From positions 2,170,001-2,234,000 of the forward strand of contig NZ_CP041660.1 in the NCBI RefSeq assembly GCF_007289895.1: DNA of 64,000 nt. The letters run 5' to 3'. The DNA comes from Catenovulum sediminis. Lineage in GTDB: Bacteria; Pseudomonadota; Gammaproteobacteria; Enterobacterales; Alteromonadaceae. The notes under the pieces were generated by a model. The model saw only the letters and a program-made list of their open reading frames with translations, did no database searches and had not been told where the DNA came from. Positions 44,697-53,461 of the stretch are shown in pieces; within the stretch, counting starts at the first letter, position 1, and every line of letters begins with the position of its first letter. Both the position numbers and the translations under genes were made by a program.

Positions 44697-45656
44697 TATG
44701 AAGGTTAAAACTGATAACTTCCTCAATCGATTTTGCACCGGTAGCTAACATCACAAGTCGGTCAACCCCAAAGCAACACCTGAACAATCTGGTAAACCGG
44801 CTTGCAGCGCCGCGATAAATTTTTCGTCAATACTTTTGTTGACTTTACCTTGTTTAACTCTTATTTCATTGTCATGTTGAAAGCGTTTAAGCTGCTCGTT
44901 CGCGCTTGTTAGTTCGTGAAAGCCGTTCGCCAGTTCCATATTTTTATAATACAGCTCAAATCGTTCCGCGACCTTTGGATTATCCTGATTGAGTTTTGCC
45001 AAACTCGCTTGCGCCGCTGGAAATTGATAAATAAAACATGGTTCGGATTGTCCAATGCGGGGTTCTATTAATTCACTGAACGCCAATTGTAATAGAATTT
45101 GATAATCATCTGTCAGTTGATGCAGATCGCTGCGGGAAAGTTGTTCAAGTCGCTGTTTTAAATCTTGGTAATTGCCTGCAATCGGATCAAAATTAAGATG
45201 CTGTAAAAATGCCTGTTGATAGGTTAAAACTTGCGCGGGTGGGCATTTAAGTATGGTTTGTAGCAGCGTATCTATTTCATTCATTAACTTAATGGCATCA
45301 AATTTAATGCGATACCACTCTAACATCGTAAACTCAGGGTTATGATAACGGCCGGATTCGTCATCACGAAAAGCTTTACAGATTTGATAGATACAGCCTG
45401 ATCCTGCCGCAAGTAAGCGTTTCATGGCGAACTCGGGCGAGGTTTGTAGGTATAACTCTAGCCCGTTTGCAAAACCAGGGCCGACAAAACGCGCAGTGAT
45501 GTTTTCTAGATATACGTCTGTAACGCCATGTTTTGCCAATACTGGCGTTTCGACTTCTAATACATTGCGTTGTGCAAAAAAAGTACGTATTTGCTGTAGA
45601 ATGACTGCGCGCTTTTTAAGAAAGTCTATTTTAGCTGAGGGTTGCCACTGACTCAT
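44689..45656 (-). pseudogene. epmA: Elongation factor P beta-lysylation synthetase EpmA, frameshifted by one base near the C-terminus
   Basis: A LysRS-like enzyme that attaches (R)-beta-lysine to Lys34 of EF-P. The start MSQWQPSAKIDFLKKRA, VETPVLAKHGVTDVYLEN, LQTSPEFAMKRLL, ICKAFRDDESGRYHNPEFTMLEWY and ELANGFHELT are all typical. The class II motif 3 should read SGVALGVDRLVML. Here the frame reads SGVALGLTDL and stops at 44751. Adding one G to the GGGG run (complement of 44766-44769) restores VDRLVMLATGAKSIEEVISF and a stop at 44689, giving 322 residues (E. coli 325). As written, the protein lacks the motif 3 arginine and would be inactive. A sequencing error is likely, because efp and epmB beside it are intact. 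Confidence 0.92.
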
Positions 45657-45690
45657 GCTGGAACCAAATCAAATGAAAAGAAGGGAATGG

Positions 45691-45714
45691 CCCCGAAAGA
45701 CGTGTCTTTCGGGG
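45691..45714 (-). terminator. Hairpin between efp and epmA
   Basis: CCCCGAAAGA and TCTTTCGGGG form a perfect 10-bp stem with a CGTG loop, a few bases after the efp stop. No immediate T-run follows on the minus strand (CCATTCCCTTCTTTTC), so it may only attenuate or stabilise efp mRNA. Confidence 0.55.
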
Positions 45715-45720
45715 GAGGAT

Positions 45721-46287
45721 TTATTTTACGCGAGAAACGTATTCACTGGTCCGCGTATCTACTTTAATAACTTCACCAATTTGGACAAATAGTGGCACTC
45801 TTACCACTGCACCTGTACTGAGTGTGGCTGGTTTACCACCTGTTCCAGCGGTGTCGCCTTTTAAACCCGGATCAGTTTCTGTAATTTCTAACTCTACAAA
45901 ATTAGGCGGGGTGACTGCAATTGGGTTGCCGTCCCACAATGTGATGGTGCAGGTGTCTTGCTCTACCAGCCACTTTTCATTGTCCCCGATGGCTTTTGCA
46001 TCTGCCGCGATTTGCTCAAACGTTTCATTGTTCATAAAGTGCCAAAACTCGCCATCACTGTATAAATAAGCCAACTCAACATCGAGAATTTCTGCTTTCT
46101 CTACAGATTCGCCTGATTTGAAGGTTTTTTCCAATACTTTACCTGAGATAAGTTTGCGGATTTTGACTCGGTTAAAAGCTTGCCCTTTGCCCGGTTTAAC
46201 AAATTCGTTTTCGATAATGGCGCATGGTTCGCCATCTAACATAATTTTTAAGCCACCGCGAAATTCGTTGGTACTGACTGTCGCCAT
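45721..46287 (-). CDS. efp: Translation elongation factor P
   Basis: Rescues ribosomes stalled at polyproline. From ATG 46287 it has 188 residues, the same as E. coli EF-P, with GGGGAAA upstream; a longer frame to 46365 has no family match. The modified lysine is Lys34 in [12 protein letters not shown], with the KPGK loop of beta-lysylated EF-P. The rest is the usual three-domain fold, ending [11 protein letters not shown]. It lies between epmA and epmB, the two enzymes that modify it. Confidence 0.97.
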   Translation of the reverse strand: MATVSTNEFRGGLKIMLDGEPCAIIENEFVKPGKGQAFNRVKIRKLISGKVLEKTFKSGESVEKAEILDVELAYLYSDGEFWHFMNNETFEQIAADAKAIGDNEKWLVEQDTCTITLWDGNPIAVTPPNFVELEITETDPGLKGDTAGTGGKPATLSTGAVVRVPLFVQIGEVIKVDTRTSEYVSRVK

Positions 46288-46391
46288 GATTTCCCCTATT
46301 AAAATCTTGTTTACGCAGAATAATGATCCGGCAATTTTAACTGATTTAGAAAAAATCCGCAGCAATTGTTTTGGAGCATTCAGTGATTGAA

Positions 46392-46706
46392 TTACAAATG
46401 GGTCTCAATTAATTTTTTAAGCTCTTTTTTGATTAGTGTATTACTTAAGGGCTTCACAGTTGCTTCAATAGTGATGGCAATAAAGCTCGCCAATATAAAT
46501 CCACTTAAACCTTTAAAGAGAGTAATGTTAAAAAGATTGGCCGATAGCATTAACATCAAGGTCAGCGTGGAAATAAAAAATAAACTGAGCAGCCAGCGCT
46601 GAATACGGCAACTCATAACGGACTGTTGGATCAAATGGCTTCGTTCTTGAACTGAATGCTGACTTAAGTGGGGGAAGCGGAATAATAACCAGTCGTCTAA
46701 ATTCAT
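46392..46706 (-). CDS. Small membrane protein of unknown function
   Basis: 104 residues from ATG 46706, which has AAGGA about 8 bases upstream; an in-frame ATG at 46727 lacks one. An N-terminal soluble segment ([19 protein letters not shown]) precedes two membrane helices ([18 protein letters not shown] and [20 protein letters not shown]). No family recognised. It lies between efp and epmB, transcribed with efp and divergent from epmB. The 180 bp to epmB is the shared upstream region. Confidence 0.55.
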   Translation of the reverse strand: MNLDDWLLFRFPHLSQHSVQERSHLIQQSVMSCRIQRWLLSLFFISTLTLMLMLSANLFNITLFKGLSGFILASFIAITIEATVKPLSNTLIKKELKKLIETHL

Positions 46707-46887
46707 TGATACTGTCCTTGTATTCATCTCAAATTAGATAATAACTGCCAATGATTGATAAACCATAATACTTGGTGGAATATTAGTCAATAGCTACCTT
46801 GTCGTTTTCGTTTAATCTATATTTCAGATGTCACCTCGGCCGGCTTTAAGTTAAAATAACCTGTTTATATTTTAACTTTGGGTATGT

Positions 46888-47877
46888 ATGTTTGAGTTTG
46901 AATCCTGTTGGAAAAAAGAGTTAGCTCTGTCTATTAGCAAACCTGAGGATTTATTACGGCAACTTAATATCAAAAACGCAGAATTTGAAGCAGGTTTTGC
47001 TGCTAGGCGGCTGTTTCCGCTGCGCGTACCGCGACCTTTTGTTGCAAGAATGAAGCCGGGTGATGCAACTGATCCATTGTTTTTACAGGTAATGACTCAG
47101 GCTAACGAGTTTGAGCAGGCGGACGGATTTGTTACCGATCCTTTAGCTGAGCATGATGTAGTATTGCCGGGTTTATTACACAAATATAAAAGCAGGGTAT
47201 TGCTGATGGTGCGCGGGGGATGTGCGATTAATTGTCGCTATTGTTTTCGTCGGCATTTTCCCTATCAGGATAATGCGATTAATAAGCAAAAATTGCTGCA
47301 GGCTGTTCATTATATTGCGCAAGATAGTCAGATAAACGAAGTGGTTTTAAGTGGCGGCGATCCATTAATGGCTTCGGACCAACACTTATCTGAGATAATA
47401 ACTGCGCTTGAGCCAATTTCTCATTTGCAGCGGATACGCATACATACACGTTTACCCGTTGTGATCCCGCAGCGTGTCACAGGTGATTTTATTGAACTGT
47501 TTAGTGCTTCAAGATTGCAAGTTATTATGGTTACTCATATAAACCATGCCAATGAAATCGACAATTTTTTTAAACAAGCGATCGCAAAGCTCGCGAGCAA
47601 TAAATTTACCCTGCTAAACCAAGCTGTAATGTTGAAAGGCATCAATGACAATTTATCTAGTCTAGTTAATTTAAGTGAAGCGTTATTTGCCGCTGGGATT
47701 TTGCCTTATTACATCCATTTATTAGATAAGGTTGACGGCGCCGCACATTTTTACCGCGACGATCTTTCATTAGTTGAGTTACAACGCGGCATGTTAGCTG
47801 AGCTGCCCGGTTTTTTAGTGCCCAAATGGGTTCGAGAAGAAGCGGGCAAACAAAGTAAAAGTCCGGTTTTGTTGTAG
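46888..47877 (+). CDS. epmB: EF-P (R)-beta-lysine synthase, radical SAM 2,3-aminomutase EpmB
   Basis: Converts L-lysine to (R)-beta-lysine for EF-P. 329 residues (E. coli 342). The radical-SAM cysteines are Cys112, Cys116 and Cys119 in GGCAINCRYCFRRHFPY, the Cx3Cx2C pattern. VVLSGGDPLM is the SAM/PLP-side motif of this family. HLLDKVDGAAHF near the C-terminus is also typical. It is divergent from the efp side. Confidence 0.95.
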   Translation: MFEFESCWKKELALSISKPEDLLRQLNIKNAEFEAGFAARRLFPLRVPRPFVARMKPGDATDPLFLQVMTQANEFEQADGFVTDPLAEHDVVLPGLLHKYKSRVLLMVRGGCAINCRYCFRRHFPYQDNAINKQKLLQAVHYIAQDSQINEVVLSGGDPLMASDQHLSEIITALEPISHLQRIRIHTRLPVVIPQRVTGDFIELFSASRLQVIMVTHINHANEIDNFFKQAIAKLASNKFTLLNQAVMLKGINDNLSSLVNLSEALFAAGILPYYIHLLDKVDGAAHFYRDDLSLVELQRGMLAELPGFLVPKWVREEAGKQSKSPVLL

Positions 47878-47913
47878 TTTTTGCGACAGGTATTTTTGCG
47901 CAGACGACGCTTG

Positions 47914-47985
47914 TTTGGTTTAACTTGTATATCGTTTAAACCAAATGGAGGGGCGTCAGAACTGCTGAACTTCAACAGTTCTGAC
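47914..47985. other. Two strong palindromes after epmB
   Basis: Palindrome 1: TTTGGTTTAA (47914-47923) and TTAAACCAAA (47936-47945). Palindrome 2: GTCAGAACTG (47955-47964) and CAGTTCTGAC (47976-47985), with inner TGAA/TTCA arms that lengthen the stem. They sit between convergent genes, epmB and the 65-residue protein. Neither is followed by a clear T-run, so terminator or REP-like roles remain open. Confidence 0.5.
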
Positions 47986-48011
47986 AGAACCATGTAGGCT
48001 CTACCTTCGTG

Positions 48012-48209
48012 CTAAACTTTAATGTTGATATTTTGACCAATCGCTGGATCTGCAGAGCGAGGAGGGGAAACTTCCGCAGACTGCAACAAATCCAGAGTTG
48101 CTTGTCCTTCAGCCTCTTGTTGCTTTTTAGCCAGTTGAGCACCACGTAATTCCGCATTGCCTTGACCAGCGACAGACGATTGATTAACACCCGTTGGATT
48201 TACATCCAT
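48012..48209 (-). CDS. Small YjfB-like putative motility protein behind a sigma-28 promoter
   Basis: 65 residues from ATG 48209, which has GGAGG 5 bases upstream (a frame open to 48227 does not). It begins MDVNPTGVNQSSVAGQG, continues with a helix (ELRGAQLAKKQQEAEGQATLDLL) and ends PAIGQNINIKV. The 'P-x-x-G-x-x-I-x-I-x-V' ending resembles YjfB-family putative motility proteins. A perfect sigma-28 promoter lies about 70 bp upstream, which independently supports a flagellar or chemotaxis link. No flagellar genes are adjacent. Confidence 0.65.
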   Translation of the reverse strand: MDVNPTGVNQSSVAGQGNAELRGAQLAKKQQEAEGQATLDLLQSAEVSPPRSADPAIGQNINIKV

Positions 48210-48278
48210 ACGTACCTCCGACAACATTGAGTATGATCTACTCAGGTTTAAACGAGAGCGGTATTACCCTCATAGTTG

Positions 48279-48305
48279 TTATCGGCATGAGGCCGATAAA
48301 CTTTA
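48279..48305 (-). promoter_or_regulatory. Sigma-28 (FliA) promoter of the YjfB-like gene
   Basis: On the minus strand, TAAAGTTT (48298-48305), exactly 11 nt, then GCCGATAA (48279-48286). This matches every position of the enterobacterial FliA consensus. The -10 also lies in a near-perfect dyad (TTATCGGC/GCCGATAA), so a second GCCGATAA faces the plus strand, but its -35 match is poor. Confidence 0.85.
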
Positions 48306-48502
48306 GTAAAAAAGTTCATTTTTTTACTGTTTTTTACTGGTCTAGTCGTTCGGTTTAAGCTTTTGTCCGTTTGCCGATACCTCAAGTCAACAAAGTGGTG
48401 CATAACATCTTGCGAAATCTATTGGTTTTATTATAAATCGAGGCGCATCCATTGAATGCTTTACTATCACAGTTATAATTGCAAATTATTAAATGAGTAG
48501 CA

Positions 48503-48844
48503 GTGAAAAAGCAGGTTATGCAAAAAATTATTGAAGCAATACGAGAAAATTTAGCATTGGCATATCAAAAAGCGATTGATTGTGATGCAATGTTAGAACA
48601 GCTTAAAGAACAGGGGCATGGTCAATTTAGCGCTATTTTCAGTGACGGGTTCAATACCAAAGCAGATCGCTTTTTACCTTATGTGGAAGAAGTCGCGGCG
48701 TCCTTTTATCCCATCACTCAGCTTTCTGTGAATCAGCAAAATCAATTGAATGCAGCTGAATTTTCAGACATTATTAAGCAATTGGAAATAATCTTTGCCA
48801 CTCAAACTAAATTCCAGCAAACCTTTGTCGAGGATAGCCAATAA
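48503..48844 (+). CDS. Hypothetical small helical protein
   Basis: 113 residues from GTG 48503; ATG 48518 is an alternative. It looks all-helical (IIEAIRENLALAYQKAIDCDAMLEQLKEQ, then NQLNAAEFSDIIKQLEIIFATQTKFQQTF) and is soluble, with no signal peptide or membrane segment. No family recognised. It lies between the sigma-28-driven gene and another small gene on the plus strand. Confidence 0.55.
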   Translation: MKKQVMQKIIEAIRENLALAYQKAIDCDAMLEQLKEQGHGQFSAIFSDGFNTKADRFLPYVEEVAASFYPITQLSVNQQNQLNAAEFSDIIKQLEIIFATQTKFQQTFVEDSQ

Positions 48845-48900
48845 AACTGTTTAAAAAATAACCTTTTTTACTATAATGGTTAAGATATAGGAGAAAGGTT

Positions 48901-49242
48901 ATGGCTGAAGTTGGTGTCACCAGTGGTTTTATTAATTCAGGCTTGCAGTCTGCGCTACATGCGCAGGGAGAGATTGTGCAGCTTGGAGATTCCAAGAGAG
49001 CAGTGGCACCTTCTACTGCACAAAATGACAATGTCACTCTATCTCCCCAAGCTCAGTTGATTCAAAAAGCAGGAGAGATTGGCCGAGCTGGACAGCAGCC
49101 GGTCAGTTCAGAAAGTGAACCCGAGCCGCAAGCCAGCGATTCAGTGCGTGTTTCCAGTAGTATCGGTAAAGCTGCCAGCGCAGTAGGTTTAACTGAACAG
49201 GAAGCAATAAAGTTGTATCAGGCGATTAATGATTTGCTTTAA
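48901..49242 (+). CDS. Hypothetical protein with a low-complexity middle
   Basis: 113 residues, starting behind AGGAGAAAGG. The N-terminus [22 protein letters not shown] and the [18 protein letters not shown] segment resemble small flagellar-export or anti-sigma-like proteins only loosely. The middle ([13 protein letters not shown]) is likely disordered and the C-terminal helix is [22 protein letters not shown] at 48872-48877 is a plausible -10. Its stop overlaps the convergent prmA stop by 4 bp. No family confidently recognised. Confidence 0.55.
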   Translation: MAEVGVTSGFINSGLQSALHAQGEIVQLGDSKRAVAPSTAQNDNVTLSPQAQLIQKAGEIGRAGQQPVSSESEPEPQASDSVRVSSSIGKAASAVGLTEQEAIKLYQAINDLL

Positions 49243-50117
49243 GCTTTTTTAGTGCCCGATACTCTGCACCAGTCACCTTCTTGTGTAACAGGATCTAAAT
49301 CAAACCATTGGCTGTATATTTGGCAAATTTCTTCAGCCTGACTATCTAATATACCAGAAAGCGCCAGTTTGCCCCGAGGTTTAACAAATGCACTTATCTG
49401 GGCGCTTAATTCTCTAAGTGGCCCCGCTAAAATGTTAGCGACAACAATGTCTGCTTCTAGTTTAGGCTGGCTACTGGGTAAATAGAGTTCTAAATTGTCC
49501 ATAACTTGATTGCGTTGAGCGTTGGCAGTAGAAGCCTCAATCGCTTGTGGATCAATGTCGATACCTATGGCTTTTTTACAGCCTAATTTGAGCGCTGCAA
49601 CTGCCAAAATACCAGAGCCGCAGCCAAAATCGACAATGACATCATCAGTTTGTACCCTGGTGTCGAGCCATTTTAAGCACAAAGACGTTGTTGGGTGGGT
49701 GCCTGTACCAAATGCTAGCCCAGGATCTAGGATGATATTGACTGCACTGGGATCGGGAATTTCACACCAACTGGGGCAAATCCATAGCTTGTCGCCAAAT
49801 TGCAAAGGTTTAAAGCTATCCATCCACTCACGGATCCAGTCCTTATCTTCGAGCTGCTCAACTTTATACTCACCTTTTTGGCCGAAAGGGAAGGTTTCTA
49901 AGTGAGCGATAATCGCATCAGTATCAGCTTCTGCATCAAATAAGCCTATTGCTATGGTTTCTTCCCATAGCAAAAAATCACCGGGTTTGGGTTCATAGAT
50001 AGGCGTGTCCTGTGCATCTAAAAAAGTAACAGAGAATGCACCACATTCCATCATCTCATCAGAAATTAGATCGGCACTTTGTTTGTCGGTAGAATATCGA
50101 ATTTGAATCCAAGGCAT
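49239..50117 (-). CDS. prmA: Ribosomal protein L11 methyltransferase
   Basis: Trimethylates lysines and the N-terminus of L11 using SAM. 292 residues (E. coli 293). The N-terminal substrate domain ([20 protein letters not shown]), [22 protein letters not shown] motif [17 protein letters not shown] and post-[10 protein letters not shown] are typical, and VANILAGPL is motif IV. It is the last gene of aroQ-accB-accC-prmA, 87 bp after accC and beyond a strong terminator. Confidence 0.96.
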   Translation of the reverse strand: MPWIQIRYSTDKQSADLISDEMMECGAFSVTFLDAQDTPIYEPKPGDFLLWEETIAIGLFDAEADTDAIIAHLETFPFGQKGEYKVEQLEDKDWIREWMDSFKPLQFGDKLWICPSWCEIPDPSAVNIILDPGLAFGTGTHPTTSLCLKWLDTRVQTDDVIVDFGCGSGILAVAALKLGCKKAIGIDIDPQAIEASTANAQRNQVMDNLELYLPSSQPKLEADIVVANILAGPLRELSAQISAFVKPRGKLALSGILDSQAEEICQIYSQWFDLDPVTQEGDWCRVSGTKKA

Positions 50118-50139
50118 TATATATTTCCCGTTAGCGTAT

Positions 50140-50177
50140 CAATAAAAAAGCCGAGCCATTATTTCCGGCTCGGCTTT
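50140..50177 (-). terminator. Rho-independent terminator after accC
   Basis: AAAGCCGAGCC (50147-50157) and GGCTCGGCTTT (50167-50177) form an 11-bp GC-rich stem, and on the minus strand the stem is followed by TTTTTT. It separates accC from prmA and may act partially. Confidence 0.88.
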
Positions 50178-50204
50178 CAAGGTTGGATCTTTACGCAAAA
50201 ATGT

Positions 50205-51551
50205 TTATTTAGCAATACCCAGTTTTTTCTCTAAATAGTGGATATTGGTTCCACCATTTTGGAAGTTCTCATCTTTGAGAATTTCTTTATGCAAACTGAC
50301 ATTGGTTTTAATGCCTTCTACCACAAGCTCATTCAGTGCGTTTTGCATACGAGCAATGGCAATACCACGATTTTCACCGTAAGTAATTAACTTACCAATC
50401 ATTGAATCATAGTTAGGTGGAACGCTATAACCAGCATAAATATGAGAATCCCAACGTACACCTAAACCGCCTGGTGAGTGGAAGCGGTTAATTTTACCAG
50501 GGCAAGGCATAAAGGTTGCTGGATCTTCTGCATTTATTCGGCATTCAACGGCATGACCACGAATTTTAATTTCATCCTGCGTGATTGACAAAGGCTGACC
50601 AGCTGCAATCTTTAATTGCTCTTTAATTAGGTCTATACCGGTAATCATTTCAGTAACAGGGTGTTCTACCTGAATACGGGTGTTCATCTCTATAAAGTAG
50701 AATTCACCGTTTTCGAATAGAAATTCAAATGTACCCGCACCGCGGTAACCAATTTCAATACAAGCTCTGCGACAACGATCGCCGATAAATTTACGCATTT
50801 CTTCGGTAATGCCCGGCGCTGGCGCTTCCTCAACGACTTTTTGGTGGCGACGTTGCATCGAGCAGTCACGTTCACCCAAATGAATTGCGTTGCCTTGGCC
50901 ATCAGAGAGCACTTGAACTTCAACATGGCGTGGGTTCTCAAGGAATTTTTCCATGTAAACCACGTCATTGTTAAATGCAGCACCTGCTTCAGATTTAGTT
51001 AACTCAATTGACTTGATCAATTCTTTTTCGCTGCGCACAACACGCATACCACGACCACCACCGCCGCCAGCGGCTTTGATGATAACTGGGTAACCAATAC
51101 GTTTTGCGATTTGCATGTTTTTCTGTGGGTCATCACCTAACGGCCCATCAGAACCGGGTACACATGGTACACCCGCTTTTTTCATTGCACTAATTGCTGA
51201 AACTTTATCACCCATTAATCGGATAGAGTCTGCAGTCGGGCCGATAAAAATGAAACCGCTGCGTTCTACTTGCTCAGCAAAATCAGCATTTTCAGATAAA
51301 AAACCGTAACCTGGGTGAATCGCAACAGAGTCACTAACTTCTGCTGCAGCAATAATACGTGGTACGTTTAAGTAACTTTCAGTGGCTGGCGCTTTACCAA
51401 TACAAATGGTTTCGTCTGCCAATAATACGTGTTTTAGTTCGCGATCAGCAACTGAGTGAACAGCGACTGTTTTTATGCCGAGCTCTTTACATGCACGCAA
51501 AATACGCAATGCAATTTCACCTCGGTTGGCAATAAGGACCTTATCTATCAT
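50205..51551 (-). CDS. accC: Acetyl-CoA carboxylase, biotin carboxylase subunit
   Basis: Carboxylates the biotin on AccB using ATP and bicarbonate, the first committed step of fatty-acid synthesis. 448 residues (E. coli 449). Conserved: [31 protein letters not shown]-grasp loop [51 protein letters not shown]. It lies 11 bp downstream of accB. Confidence 0.98.
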   Translation of the reverse strand: MIDKVLIANRGEIALRILRACKELGIKTVAVHSVADRELKHVLLADETICIGKAPATESYLNVPRIIAAAEVSDSVAIHPGYGFLSENADFAEQVERSGFIFIGPTADSIRLMGDKVSAISAMKKAGVPCVPGSDGPLGDDPQKNMQIAKRIGYPVIIKAAGGGGGRGMRVVRSEKELIKSIELTKSEAGAAFNNDVVYMEKFLENPRHVEVQVLSDGQGNAIHLGERDCSMQRRHQKVVEEAPAPGITEEMRKFIGDRCRRACIEIGYRGAGTFEFLFENGEFYFIEMNTRIQVEHPVTEMITGIDLIKEQLKIAAGQPLSITQDEIKIRGHAVECRINAEDPATFMPCPGKINRFHSPGGLGVRWDSHIYAGYSVPPNYDSMIGKLITYGENRGIAIARMQNALNELVVEGIKTNVSLHKEILKDENFQNGGTNIHYLEKKLGIAK

Positions 51552-51562
51552 TAGTTAACCCC

Positions 51563-52024
51563 TTAACCTATGATAAATAAAGGTTGCTCAAACTCGACCG
51601 CATCGCCATTTTCAACCAAGATTGATTTAATTACACCTGATTTATCGGCTGTAATTTCGTTCATCATCTTCATTGCTTCAATAATACACAATGTATCGCC
51701 CTCATTTACAGTGTCACCTTCACTCACAAAATCAGGTGCACTAGGCTTAGGTGCTGCGTAATATGTACCTACCATAGGTGATTTTACTTCATGACCTGCT
51801 GGCTGGGCAGCAACTGCCGGAGCAGACTCAGCGGGTGCAGCAGGCGCTGGGGCTGGCGCGGCTTGTTGAGGCGCTTGCTGGTAAACCGGCTGAGCGTAAG
51901 ATGCGACAGGCGCCGCACGGCTGATTCTTACTGATTCTTCACCTTCAGTGATCTCTAATTCTGAGATACCTGATTCTTCAACAAGCTCGATTAGCTTTTT
52001 TACTTTGCGAATATCCATAGCCAT
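51563..52024 (-). CDS. accB: Acetyl-CoA carboxylase, biotin carboxyl carrier protein
   Basis: Carries the biotin that is carboxylated by AccC. 153 residues. An N-terminal helix domain, a long Ala/Pro linker (about residues 48-76) and a biotinyl domain with the biotinylated Lys119 in [10 protein letters not shown]. The linker is Pro-Ala rich, as in other AccB proteins. It lies between aroQ and accC. Confidence 0.98.
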   Translation of the reverse strand: MAMDIRKVKKLIELVEESGISELEITEGEESVRISRAAPVASYAQPVYQQAPQQAAPAPAPAAPAESAPAVAAQPAGHEVKSPMVGTYYAAPKPSAPDFVSEGDTVNEGDTLCIIEAMKMMNEITADKSGVIKSILVENGDAVEFEQPLFIIG

Positions 52025-52047
52025 GGTCGTTACTCTCTTAAATTTAG

Positions 52048-52506
52048 TTATTTAGATGCGTTGTTGAGCGTCTGATGTGCAGCATCAAGCGCGTAAAAAT
52101 ACCCCTGACTGCCTAAACCGCAGATGACGGCTTGTGCAATATCAGAGAAATATGAATGATGTCTAAACTTTTCCCGCTTGTGGACATTTGATAGATGGAT
52201 CTCTATAAATGGAATATCAACAGACAGGAGAGCGTCACGCAGCGCGACACTTGTATGGGTAAATGCAGCGGGATTGATAATAATAAAATCAATTTTATTA
52301 AATGACTGATGAATCTTGTCGATTAATTCATATTCAGCATTAGACTGCAGGTGACTTAGCTTTATATTGAGCGCTTCGGCACGTTGAGTAAGTTGCTCAA
52401 CTATTTGCGCAAGCGTTGTACTGCCGTAAATCTGCGGTTCGCGTTTACCCAACATATTTAAATTTGGGCCATTTAATAAAAGGACTTCAAAGTTATCTTT
52501 TTTCAT
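52048..52506 (-). CDS. aroQ: 3-dehydroquinate dehydratase, type II
   Basis: Dehydrates 3-dehydroquinate in the shikimate pathway. 152 residues. [20 protein letters not shown] holds the catalytic arginine and tyrosine. [16 protein letters not shown] and [19 protein letters not shown] contain the conserved histidines and substrate-binding residues. It is the promoter-proximal gene of aroQ-accB-accC, a conserved order in gammaproteobacteria. Confidence 0.97.
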   Translation of the reverse strand: MKKDNFEVLLLNGPNLNMLGKREPQIYGSTTLAQIVEQLTQRAEALNIKLSHLQSNAEYELIDKIHQSFNKIDFIIINPAAFTHTSVALRDALLSVDIPFIEIHLSNVHKREKFRHHSYFSDIAQAVICGLGSQGYFYALDAAHQTLNNASK

Positions 52507-52876
52507 TAAACCTGTCTTTTATTTAAGTTTTAGAGCTTAAAATCGTGGAAAACACTAGTAACTTTTAATTTTGCTAACTATAGAAGAATATTAACGAATT
52601 TAAAATGATAATTTTAAAAAAATATGGTTGTACCAGTTGTTTGGCGATATTTTTGCCGATTTTATCTCTGTTTTTACTGAAATTTCACTAATTTAGCTTA
52701 TTTTAAGCTTGTGAAGAGAAGCTTGATCGTTTTGAGTATTCTTTGCGTATAAATTTTCTAAGATAAGGTAGAATGAGACATAGTCGTCAGATGTAAAATA
52801 TGAATTTAGATTCGCCTTGAACTCTGACGATGGAATGCCATCTGATAAGGCGAGACTTTTAGCAAAGAGATACACC
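52507..52876. other. Gene-free divergent region between aroQ and fxsA
   Basis: 370 bp, AT-rich, with no credible coding frame; the frames that cross it lack ribosome-binding sites and family matches. It must carry the divergent promoters of aroQ and fxsA. I could not choose a convincing -35/-10 pair. A weak heat-shock-like match near 52817 is discussed under rejected items. Confidence 0.5.
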
Positions 52877-53371
52877 ATGGTTTTTAAATTATTTTTATTG
52901 TTTGTTGTGATGCCTATTGCAGAAATAGCGGTATTACTGCATGTCGGTGAATTGATCGGCGGCTGGACAACATTTTTTATCGTCATTGTAACGGCCATCG
53001 TTGGTGCGCATCTGGTACGCGCGCAAGGTTTAGCAGCGTTGGCTGAAATAAAATCTAAGTCCGCTCAAGGCGTATTACCAGCCGATTCTATTACTGAAGG
53101 GTTAATGATTTTAGTTGCGGGTGTATTATTGGTGACGCCTGGGTTTATTACCGACGCAATTGGCTTTTTATTAACATTGCCTATCACACGCAAACCATTG
53201 GCTAAGATTTTCTTGAGCCAACTGGGACCTAAACTTTTTACGCAAACTGTCTACGCGAGTCATCACCACGGGCAACCCTTTTCGCAAGATTCGGTTGAAG
53301 ATGATCCGGCAAGACCTCGCAATAAGTCTAATAATGTCATCGAGGGTGAATGGCAACGAAAAGACAACTAA
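52877..53371 (+). CDS. fxsA: FxsA-family membrane protein
   Basis: 164 residues from ATG 52877 (MVFKLFLLFVVMPIAEI), close to E. coli FxsA (158); an in-frame ATG at 52817 would add an unmatched hydrophilic leader. Features: two to three membrane helices, GAHLVRAQGLAALAEIK, and VLLVTPGFITDAIGFLLTLP, which is the family signature. The C-terminal tail is hydrophilic and histidine-rich (YASHHHGQP). FxsA overexpression relieves phage T7 exclusion in E. coli, but its normal role is unclear. Confidence 0.9.
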   Translation: MVFKLFLLFVVMPIAEIAVLLHVGELIGGWTTFFIVIVTAIVGAHLVRAQGLAALAEIKSKSAQGVLPADSITEGLMILVAGVLLVTPGFITDAIGFLLTLPITRKPLAKIFLSQLGPKLFTQTVYASHHHGQPFSQDSVEDDPARPRNKSNNVIEGEWQRKDN

Positions 53372-53461
53372 CAAAAAGACAATTAAAGAAAGGCGAATAA
53401 AAAGGCAACGATTGTTGCTCTACACTGGGTGTTACCAGTGCATCAATTTACAGGAGGTTTC

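Noticed and set aside
52817-52846. Heat-shock-like promoter (CTTGAA, then CCATCT) before fxsA
   Set aside because: The -10 half is a poor match to CCCCATNT and the spacing is only approximate, so it does not stand out from chance.
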